Source: Alphaproteobacteria bacterium
GTDB lineage: Bacteria; Pseudomonadota; Alphaproteobacteria; Rhizobiales; Aestuariivirgaceae
NCBI GenBank assembly: GCA_026400595.1
Contig: JAPLOT010000192.1
Coordinates: 1 to 7,245, forward strand
Direction: 5' to 3'
Length of the DNA stretch: 7,245 bases
Both the position numbers and the translations under genes were made by a program. Below are positions 1 to 6,717 of this stretch, in pieces (positions within the stretch are counted from its first letter, which is position 1; every line of letters starts with the position of its first letter). Below the pieces are notes generated by a model that did not search any database, was not told the DNA's origin, and was given only the letters and a program-made list of their open reading frames with translations.

Positions 1-1
1 C

Positions 2-769
2 AACGACGGCTGGAAGAAGGCCTTCGAGCTCTACAAGGAGACCGGCAAGTACGGTCCGCCTGAGGAGCTGAACATGGACATCGGCGACACCCGCGCCATC
101 TTCAAGGCCGGCCGTTGCGGCCTGCTGGTGGAGTGGAGCGATCCGGGCACGCTGCAGCTCGATCCCGATGCCGCCGCCGTGAAGGGCAAGATCTTTGCCG
201 TCGGCGCCGTCGGCTCCAAGGAAGTGCTCGACCGCGCCACCGGCAAGCTGGGTCCGGTGACCCAGGAGAATGCGCCGCACTCGGTTGACGGCATCAACTA
301 CGCGCCCTTCGCCGCCTTCGGCGGCTGGGCCGGTGCGATCAACGCCAAGGCGGATCAGAAGAAGAAGGACGCGGCCTATGCGTTCCTCTCCTACATGAAC
401 CAGGCGGCCCAGTCGAACGTCGACGTGACGATCGGCGCCACGGGCTACAACCCGTACCGCAACTCGCAGCTGCAGAGCACGGATCTGTGGGTGAAGGCGG
501 GCATGCCCGCCGATCTTGCCGAGAACTACCTCGGCGCGATCAACGGAGCCCTGAACAACCCCAACATGGCTTCGGACATGAAGATCCCGGGTGCGCAGAA
601 GTACGCGGGCGTCATCCTCGACACCGAGCTGGCCCGCTATCTGGCCGGCGAAATCACGGTGGAAGAGGCGCTGAAGAACATCGAAGCAGGCTGGGAAGAG
701 GTCACCGAGGACTTCGGCCGCGACGAGCAGATCAAGGCCCAGGGCCTCGCGCTGGGCACTGGCCAGTAA
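2..769 (+). CDS. ABC transporter extracellular solute-binding protein, family 1 (C-terminal part)
   Basis: This is the C-terminal 255 residues of a periplasmic solute-binding protein; the reading frame is open to the left edge, so the start and signal peptide lie outside the window. An internal ATG at position 74 is not the start, because the frame continues upstream with typical family sequence (NDGWKKAFELYKETGKYGPP). Family hallmarks are the block FGGWAGAINAKADQKKKDAAYAFLSYM (about residues 103-129 of the fragment), which resembles the GGW...K...AAW.FL.F motif of SBP_bac_1 proteins, and a helical tail with IPGAQKY, LAGEITVEEAL and IEAGWEEVTEDFGR near the C-terminus. Its role is to capture a substrate, most likely a carbohydrate, and deliver it to the two permeases encoded directly downstream. 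The specific ligand cannot be told. The gene ends with TAA, 11 bases before the first permease, and a strong hairpin follows at 799-832. Confidence 0.93.
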   Translation, partial: NDGWKKAFELYKETGKYGPPEELNMDIGDTRAIFKAGRCGLLVEWSDPGTLQLDPDAAAVKGKIFAVGAVGSKEVLDRATGKLGPVTQENAPHSVDGINYAPFAAFGGWAGAINAKADQKKKDAAYAFLSYMNQAAQSNVDVTIGATGYNPYRNSQLQSTDLWVKAGMPADLAENYLGAINGALNNPNMASDMKIPGAQKYAGVILDTELARYLAGEITVEEALKNIEAGWEEVTEDFGRDEQIKAQGLALGTGQ

Positions 770-780
770 ACAGCACGACG

Positions 781-1935
781 ATGAGTCGCGCCGACACCAT
801 GGACCAGCCGGGGTTATCCCCGGCTGGACCGTCTCCGGGAGAGACATGGGCTGAGTGGTTCGATCGCCATTCGCGCACCTTCTTCATTGCGCCCGCCGTC
901 ATCCTCATCCTGATCTTCGCGATCTTCCCCACGTTCTATTCCATTGTCTTCGCGCTGAGCCGCGTGCGCTTCACCGGCAACGGCCTGCAATTCCGCTTCG
1001 TCGGGCTGCAGAATTTCGGCAAGCAGTTCTTCGGCAACGACCAGGTCCATTTCCTCGGTAAGGTCGATCAGATAAGCACTTTCGGTCTGACCTTCTTCGT
1101 TGCGGTTAGCGCCGCCGTACTGTGGTGGTTGTTCCGGTCCGTCAAGAAGACGACTTGGGTCGGCATGCTGGGCCGCCTGATTTCGGCCGCGATGGCGATC
1201 TTCATCGCCTGGATTGCCGGCGCGACGCTTCTCTCCGGCAATACAATCGGTACGCTGATGACGACGCTGTTCTACGTCTTCGTCGGCTGCGCCCTGCAAT
1301 TCGTGATCGGCACGGCGCTTGCCTTCCTTTGCTCGCAGCCGATTTCCGGAAAGAACTTCTTCCGCGTCGTCTTCTTCATCCCGCTGATGATCACGCCACT
1401 TGGCGTCGGCTACGCCATGAAGATGGTGGCCGACATCACCAAGGGGCCCTTCGAACCCATCTTCCGCGTCTTCGGGATCGAGAACTGGGTGTGGTCCGCC
1501 GATCCCTGGGCCGCCCGCTTCGTCATGATGATCTGCGACTCCTGGCAGTGGATCCCTTTCATCTTCATCTGCATGCTGGCGGCGCTGGAGAACGTGCCGC
1601 GCGATCACGTCGAGGCGGCACAGGTCGACGGTGCATCGAGCGTCCAGATCTTCCGTGATATCACCTGGCCGCAGATCCTTCCTGTGGCGGTGACGGTCCT
1701 GCTGATCCGCATGATCGAGGCCTTCAAGATCGTCGACCTGCCGAACATCATGACGGGCGGTGGTCCGGGTTCGTCGACGGAGTCGATGACGCTTCACTCT
1801 GTCTATGTATGGCGGGCGAATGATATCGGCACCTCGGCCGCGATTGCCTATCTCCTGCTCATCCTGACGGTCGTCGTCTGCGCTTCGTTCTTCAACTACG
1901 TGGTCCTCGGGCAGTTGCGGAGGGTGCAGGCATGA
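781..1935 (+). CDS. Sugar ABC transporter permease 1 (UgpA/MalF-like), enlarged with 8 predicted helices
   Basis: Inner-membrane permease of 384 residues in the binding-protein-dependent family. The conserved cytoplasmic EAA loop is at residues 278-301 (EAAQVDGASS...WPQILP) and docks onto the ATPase. Hydrophobic segments lie near residues 33-58, 100-118, 131-151, 157-184, 192-216, 246-270, 299-318 and 352-378. The basic loop RSVKK (119-123) fits positive-inside topology with both ends cytoplasmic. Ordinary UgpA-type permeases have about 290 residues and six helices; here about 60 residues with two extra helices sit between FVGLQNF (74-80) and the core helix ALQFVIGTALAF. The frame is open far upstream into the binding-protein gene, but ATG 781, 11 bases after that stop, is the sensible start. 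An in-frame ATG at 799 is an alternative, and neither has a clear Shine-Dalgarno. A hairpin covers the first codons. The stop overlaps the next start as ATGA. Confidence 0.93.
   Translation: MSRADTMDQPGLSPAGPSPGETWAEWFDRHSRTFFIAPAVILILIFAIFPTFYSIVFALSRVRFTGNGLQFRFVGLQNFGKQFFGNDQVHFLGKVDQISTFGLTFFVAVSAAVLWWLFRSVKKTTWVGMLGRLISAAMAIFIAWIAGATLLSGNTIGTLMTTLFYVFVGCALQFVIGTALAFLCSQPISGKNFFRVVFFIPLMITPLGVGYAMKMVADITKGPFEPIFRVFGIENWVWSADPWAARFVMMICDSWQWIPFIFICMLAALENVPRDHVEAAQVDGASSVQIFRDITWPQILPVAVTVLLIRMIEAFKIVDLPNIMTGGGPGSSTESMTLHSVYVWRANDIGTSAAIAYLLLILTVVVCASFFNYVVLGQLRRVQA
799..832 (+). promoter_or_regulatory. Strong mRNA hairpin at the binding-protein/permease junction
   Basis: A perfect 10-bp inverted repeat, CCAGCCGGGG (804-813) and CCCCGGCTGG (818-827), flanks a TTAT loop. 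Past one A-A mismatch (803/828) it extends by G801-C830 and G802-C829, then a T-G wobble (800/831) and A799-T832. It lies in the first 17 codons of permease 1, and its base includes the in-frame ATG at 799. No T-run follows, so it is not a Rho-independent terminator. Known precedent: hairpins just after binding-protein genes (for example at malE-malF) protect the upstream message and lower permease expression. That role here is inferred; the structure itself is seen. Confidence 0.65.
1919..1935 (+). promoter_or_regulatory. Ribosome-binding site and ATGA start/stop overlap coupling the two permeases
   Basis: GGAGG at 1919-1923 lies 8 bases before ATG 1932, inside the last codons of permease 1, and the stop TGA of permease 1 overlaps the start ATG as ATGA (1932-1935). 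This fixes the start of permease 2 and implies translational coupling, as expected for subunits needed in equal amounts. Confidence 0.8.
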
Positions 1936-3116
1936 CCAACACCTCCTTCAAGTTCGAGAAGTCCAATCGCAGCCTCTTCGAAAGACTCTTCGAGCCGCCC
2001 GAAGTCGGCCGCATGTCGCCTGCCGCAAATGTGGTAGCGCATATCCTGCTGGTGCTCTGGACGATCTTCGTGATCTTTCCGATCTACTGGGTCGTCATTA
2101 CGTCCTTCAAGGATGCTGCGGCGGTCAATCAGGGGCCCTTCTACGTTCCTTTCCTGGACTTCCAGCCCAACCTCGATGCCTGGCGCGCACAATTCAACAG
2201 CGATGCCAATTGCGATATTCCATCGATCCTGCGGCAGGTCGGCCTTCTGTTCTACAACGCCTTCGTCTTCGTCGTATCCCCCGTGGTGACGCTCCAGCCG
2301 ATGGAGCCACAGATTTGCAAGATCTATCTGGCCTTCACCAATTCCATCGTGGTGAGCTTCGCGGCAACCGCCATCTGCGTGGCGATCGGCTCGATGGCGG
2401 CCTATGCGCTGGCACGGGTGCAGTACAAGCCGAAGTTCGGCAACATCATGATGTTCGTGCTGCTGACGCTCCTGGTCATCCTCGCCACCAGCTTCGTCGG
2501 AATTCCCTGGTGGCTGTCCTCTGCCGTTGGCCTCGCCATGTTCTTCTTCCTGGTCCGCGCTCTGGGCAAGCACTTCAAGCGCACGCTGGGCAACGGCGAC
2601 ATTCTCTTCTGGATCATTTCCCAGCGCATCCTGCCGCCGATCGTCGTGATCATTCCGATCTACATCATGTTCCAGGCCGTGGGATTGCTCGACACCCATT
2701 TGGCGCTGATCCTCGTCTATGCCGTGGCGAACCTGCCCATCGTTGTGTGGCTGATGCATGATTTCTTCGTCAACCTGCCGATCGAACTCGAGGAGTCGGC
2801 CCAGCTGGATGGCGCTTCGCGATTTGCGGTGTTCTGGGACATCGTCCTGCCGCTCACGCGGCCTGGGCTTGCGGCCACGACGCTGCTGACGCTGATCCTG
2901 AACTGGAACGAGTATCTCTTCGCCGTGTTTCTCGCCACCTCGAAGGTGCAGACCATGCCCATCATGGTGGCGGCCAAGAATGCCGGCGAGAAGGGTGTCT
3001 TCTGGTGGGAAATGTGCGCCATCATCGTAGTCATGATCATTCCGGTCATCCTCATGGCGATCCTGCTCCAGCGTTTCATTGCGAAGGGCGTTCTGCTGGG
3101 CGCCGTGAAGGGATAA
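1932..3116 (+). CDS. Sugar ABC transporter permease 2 (UgpE/MalG-like), enlarged with 8 predicted helices
   Basis: Second inner-membrane permease subunit, 394 residues against about 280 for typical UgpE/MalG proteins. Family landmarks: first helix at 35-56 ending in the usual W..TSFK (53-60); core helix 136-161 ending in AAYALARVQYK; ILPP...IPIYIMFQAVGLLDT (234-255); and the EAA loop at 287-311 (EESAQLDGASRF...LPLTRP). The extra sequence falls in two places. About 40 residues enlarge the periplasmic loop before helix 2, including a hydrophobic stretch at 104-120. About 50 residues (168-222) add a transmembrane hairpin (172-190 and 193-210, then the basic loop GKHFKRT) between ARVQYKPKFG and the ILPP helix. 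Remaining helices lie near 224-250, 256-278, 310-334 and 361-384. It should pair with permease 1 to form the channel. The start is set by GGAGG and the ATGA overlap. Confidence 0.94.
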   Translation: MTNTSFKFEKSNRSLFERLFEPPEVGRMSPAANVVAHILLVLWTIFVIFPIYWVVITSFKDAAAVNQGPFYVPFLDFQPNLDAWRAQFNSDANCDIPSILRQVGLLFYNAFVFVVSPVVTLQPMEPQICKIYLAFTNSIVVSFAATAICVAIGSMAAYALARVQYKPKFGNIMMFVLLTLLVILATSFVGIPWWLSSAVGLAMFFFLVRALGKHFKRTLGNGDILFWIISQRILPPIVVIIPIYIMFQAVGLLDTHLALILVYAVANLPIVVWLMHDFFVNLPIELEESAQLDGASRFAVFWDIVLPLTRPGLAATTLLTLILNWNEYLFAVFLATSKVQTMPIMVAAKNAGEKGVFWWEMCAIIVVMIIPVILMAILLQRFIAKGVLLGAVKG

Positions 3117-3119
3117 GGG

Positions 3120-4190
<1,071 letters not shown>

Positions 4191-4205
4191 GCGGAGAAGG
4201 GCAGC

Positions 4206-5285
4206 ATGACAGTACGTATTGATCTTGCCCGCGCCATGTTCGGCGAGCGGGAACGGCCGTTGGCCAGCATGGGCGGATTCAGCCTGTCGACCTTCCGCTT
4301 TGACAGCGGCATCGAGGCCTTGCGGGTGAAGAACAAGCGCGGGGAGATCCTGGTGCTCCCCTTCAAGGGCCATCAGATCTGGCGCGCCGCCTTCGACGGC
4401 CGCGACCTCACGATGAAGTCCATGTTCGACGAACCGGTGCCGACCACCACCTATCTCGAGACCTACGGCGCCTTTTTCATCCATTGCGGCATCACCGGCA
4501 TGGGTCCGGAAGGGCCGGAAGACCGCCATCCGCTCCATGGCGAGTTGCCGAACGCACCCTTCCAGAAGGGCTGGGTCCTTCTGGATGAGGCGGCCGGCAC
4601 TGTGACTGTCGCCGGATCCTACCACTACACGGTGGCCTTCTCGACCAACTATCTGGCGACCTCGGAATATGTGATGGGCGAGGACTCGGCCTTGCTTGAC
4701 GTGTCTCTGAGGGTCGACAACCTGAAGAAGACGCCTATGGACCTCATGTACCTGGCCCACGCCAATTTTCGTCCGGCCGACAATGGCGAACTTGTCTATA
4801 CAGCCCCCTATACGGCAGAGGCCGTTCGTGTGCGCCGCAGCATTCCGGGGCATATCACGCCGAAGCCGGGCTATCCCGAGTTCCTGGCCGAGTTGGCCGC
4901 CAATCCGGTCCTTCATCACAGGCTCAAGCCGGAATTGGGTTTCGACCCCGAGGTGGCCTTCACCATCGACATGAAGCCCGACAAGGCCGGCTTCGCCCAT
5001 GCGCTGCAGAAGCGGCCTGACGGGACAGCCGATTACATCCGCTACCGCCCCGAGCAGGCGGCAAAATGCATTCGCTGGATCTGCCGGACGCCGGACCAGG
5101 ATGCCATTGGCATGGCTTTTCCAGCCACGGCCGAGGTCGAGGGCTACTCGGCGGAGAAGCGCAAGGGCAACATCGTGGTACTCGAGGGCGGCAAGTCCTG
5201 GCGGGTGGACATGCGCCTTGGACTTCTCACGGCGCCTGAGACGCAAGCCGCCATCCGCGACATCGAGGCCGCACGGAAGCCGTGA
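4206..5285 (+). CDS. DUF4432 / aldose 1-epimerase-like protein
   Basis: Cytoplasmic protein of 359 residues with no signal peptide. It matches the DUF4432 branch of the galactose-mutarotase-like superfamily, to which E. coli YphB belongs. Recognisable blocks are FKGHQIWRAAFDGRDL (53-68), YGAFFIHCGITGMG (87-100), DRHPLHGELPNAP (106-118), MYLAHANFRPADNGEL (181-196) and a closing strand region VVLEGGKSWRVDMRLG (324-339). H111 and H185 sit where mutarotases place their catalytic pair; a candidate general base near the end is E310 or E312, which is less certain. The likely role is anomer interconversion or binding of an aldose-like sugar or derivative, but many DUF4432 proteins are uncharacterised. 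The start is supported by GGAGAAGG (4193-4200) five bases upstream, 15 bases after the ATPase stop, so it is almost certainly co-transcribed with the transporter and points to a carbohydrate substrate. Confidence 0.85.
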   Translation: MTVRIDLARAMFGERERPLASMGGFSLSTFRFDSGIEALRVKNKRGEILVLPFKGHQIWRAAFDGRDLTMKSMFDEPVPTTTYLETYGAFFIHCGITGMGPEGPEDRHPLHGELPNAPFQKGWVLLDEAAGTVTVAGSYHYTVAFSTNYLATSEYVMGEDSALLDVSLRVDNLKKTPMDLMYLAHANFRPADNGELVYTAPYTAEAVRVRRSIPGHITPKPGYPEFLAELAANPVLHHRLKPELGFDPEVAFTIDMKPDKAGFAHALQKRPDGTADYIRYRPEQAAKCIRWICRTPDQDAIGMAFPATAEVEGYSAEKRKGNIVVLEGGKSWRVDMRLGLLTAPETQAAIRDIEAARKP

Positions 5286-5307
5286 AGGCCACCGCTAAGG
5301 TCCGGGC

Positions 5308-5336
5308 TTGCAATGCATGCGAACGGGGACTAAACG
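5308..5336 (+). promoter_or_regulatory. Possible sigma-70-type promoter before the dioxygenase gene
   Basis: TTGCAA (5308-5313) and TAAACG (5331-5336) are separated by exactly 17 bases in the 89-base spacer between the DUF4432 and PhyH genes. The -35 match is fair (4 of 6 to TTGACA) and the -10 match is poor (3 of 6 to TATAAT), so it is only a candidate. Its interest is that the -10 element would lie inside the 12-bp palindrome at 5330-5341. Confidence 0.25.
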
Positions 5337-5341
5337 TTTAG
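5330..5341. promoter_or_regulatory. 12-bp perfect palindrome, candidate LacI-family operator
   Basis: CTAAACGTTTAG is a perfect palindrome with a central CG and the AAACGTTT core typical of LacI/GalR-family operators (compare PurR- and CcpA-type sites). It sits 33 bases upstream of the PhyH start and ahead of its ribosome-binding site. LacI-family regulators often control sugar operons in alphaproteobacteria, so a sugar-responsive repressor is plausible, but no regulator gene lies in this window. Confidence 0.5.
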
Positions 5342-5374
5342 CCGGGAGACGATGCAGTTTGGGAGGACAGCAGA

Positions 5375-6250
5375 ATGTACACCCGTCAAGCGCTTCACGA
5401 CCTGGGCGTCGGTCCGGCCACCCTGACGGCCGCGCAGAAGCGGCAACTCGACGAACAGGGTTTCTTCATCGTCGAGAATGTCCTCGGTGCCGATGATCTC
5501 CAGCATATGCGCGCGGAGTTCGAGCGCATCCATGCGGCCGAGCGGGACCAGGGCGGTCACGAGGTACACGTCGAGCCGGGGGCCCGCCGCATCTCGAATA
5601 TCTTCAACAAGACAGAAGCCTTCGACACGTGCCTCTGGATCCCCGAGATCCTGGCCGCGTCGGCCTATCTGTTGGGCGAGATCAAGGTCCACGGCGCCAA
5701 CCTGCGCGATCCGGTCAAAGGCTACGGACACCAGGACCTGCATGTGGACGTCCCAAAGAAGTTCGCCGACGACTGGTGGGTGGTCAATTCCATGATCATG
5801 CTGGACGACATGACGCGCGACAACGGACCGACCCGCGTAGTACCCGGTTCGCACCTCTGGGCGCCGATCAACGTGCCCTATGTGAACATTGGCGACTGGG
5901 AGCCTCAACCGCTCACGCCCGAGGAAGAGGCCCGCATTCCGAAGGACTTGAGCGCACCCTATCCGGGAGAAGTGCTCGTCGAGGCGCCGGCAGGCTCGGC
6001 GATCATCTGCAATTCGTCCATGTGGCATGCCGGCACGCTGAAGAAGACGGACGCGCCACGGCGCATGCTTCACCTCACCTATACGCGGCGGGACCTGCCG
6101 CAACAGCTGTTGCAGCTCGATTATCTGACACCAGAGCTCTACAATCGCATGAGCCCGGTGAAGCGCTATCTGTTGGAGATCGAACCGCCGAAGCCCGGGG
6201 ACGGTATTCTCCGCCAGCCCAAGAAGGACCACAAGGGCTGGTGGAACTGA
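5375..6250 (+). CDS. Phytanoyl-CoA dioxygenase (PhyH) family Fe(II)/2-oxoglutarate oxygenase
   Basis: Complete 291-residue non-haem iron oxygenase. Such enzymes couple decarboxylation of 2-oxoglutarate to hydroxylation of a substrate. The N-terminus has the family opening LTAAQKRQLDEQGFFIVENV (17-36). The iron-binding facial triad is visible: HQD (H119, D121) in GHQDLHVD, which lines up with HQDLH of human PHYH, and the distal H218 in SSMWHAG. R229, 11 residues after H218, is positioned as the 2-oxoglutarate-binding arginine of PHYH. A second H-x-D (H123, D125) in the same stretch is an alternative ligand pair. The block DNGPTRVVPGSHLWAP (149-164) is characteristic. The substrate is unknown; neighbours suggest a sugar-like compound rather than a fatty acyl-CoA. 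GGGAGGA (5361-5367), 7 bases before ATG, supports the start. An 89-base spacer with a palindrome suggests its own control. Its stop lies 6 bases from the convergent receiver gene. Confidence 0.92.
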   Translation: MYTRQALHDLGVGPATLTAAQKRQLDEQGFFIVENVLGADDLQHMRAEFERIHAAERDQGGHEVHVEPGARRISNIFNKTEAFDTCLWIPEILAASAYLLGEIKVHGANLRDPVKGYGHQDLHVDVPKKFADDWWVVNSMIMLDDMTRDNGPTRVVPGSHLWAPINVPYVNIGDWEPQPLTPEEEARIPKDLSAPYPGEVLVEAPAGSAIICNSSMWHAGTLKKTDAPRRMLHLTYTRRDLPQQLLQLDYLTPELYNRMSPVKRYLLEIEPPKPGDGILRQPKKDHKGWWN

Positions 6251-6256
6251 TCAGCG

Positions 6257-6655
6257 TCAGGCTGCGGCGCGGTGGGCGTGATCAAGGGCCCGCTGCACGG
6301 TCTCGAGAAGCTTGTCGGGCTGCACGGGCTTGCGCATGAATTCGAAGAGCTTGAGATGGATGGCGCGCATCTGCGTGGCCTGCTCGACGTCGGCGGTGAT
6401 CATCACATAGACCGACTTGCAGCCGAGTGCCTGCATCTTCTCCACGACGTCGAGACCGTTCTTCAAGCTGCCAAGACGATAGTCGAAGAGGCCCACGGCG
6501 AAACTCTGACCCATCGCGAAGTCGATGGCCGAGTCTGCATCGGCAAAGGCCTTCACACGGTAACCGCAATCAGCCAACAGATCGGCCACGCTGGAAAGAA
6601 GATCGACATCATCATCTAGAACCAGAATATCGACCTGCTTGGAAGCATCAGCCAT
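6257..6655 (-). CDS. Stand-alone response-regulator receiver protein (CheY-like)
   Basis: A 132-residue protein that is essentially one receiver domain with no output domain. The acidic cluster is D14-D16 (VLDDDVD), the phospho-acceptor D58 is in GLFDYRLG, the switch threonine is T87 in VMITAD, F104 is in the usual aromatic switch position, and the conserved lysine is K109 in RKPVQP, so it should be phosphorylatable. Single-domain receivers act through protein contacts or as phosphate shuttles or sinks in phosphorelays. Its kinase and partner are not in the window. The start ATG is supported by AAGGGA (complement of 6662-6667), 6 bases upstream. It lies 62 bases downstream of lpdA on the same strand and could be co-transcribed; no convincing promoter or terminator is visible in that gap. 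The short C-terminal tail HAHRAAA adds nothing recognisable. Confidence 0.93.
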   Translation of the reverse strand: MADASKQVDILVLDDDVDLLSSVADLLADCGYRVKAFADADSAIDFAMGQSFAVGLFDYRLGSLKNGLDVVEKMQALGCKSVYVMITADVEQATQMRAIHLKLFEFMRKPVQPDKLLETVQRALDHAHRAAA

Positions 6656-6717
6656 GGCACATCCCTTGTGAACTCCACGAGAGGCTAGCAGCGGCGGGTG
6701 TAGCTTGCGTTAATGTT

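Noticed and set aside
487..780. N-terminal extension of permease 1 into the binding-protein gene
   Set aside because: The frame is open, but the translation is Arg/His/Gly-rich, overlaps the real binding-protein frame and does not resemble a permease N-terminus. ATG 781 after the upstream stop is preferred.
837..856. GGGAGAG followed by an ATG (848) that looks like a better start than 781
   Set aside because: That ATG is out of frame with the permease and reads ATG GGC TGA, ending after two codons, so it cannot start the protein. A tiny decoy or regulatory start cannot be excluded but has no further support.
1441..1451. AAGGGGCCCTT inverted repeat, with a similar string near 2131
   Set aside because: Both lie in coding sequence for a G-P-F tripeptide in permeases 1 and 2. 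Codon choice explains them and there is no spacing or context of an operator.
814..1797. Antisense open frame (327 codons) opposite permease 1
   Set aside because: The product is extremely rich in charged residues and histidine, a shadow of a hydrophobic permease read in reverse.
6248..6283. Two TGATCA sites that might form a terminator between the convergent genes
   Set aside because: Each is a short self-palindrome, the pairing between them is only six bases, and no T-run follows. Too weak to call.
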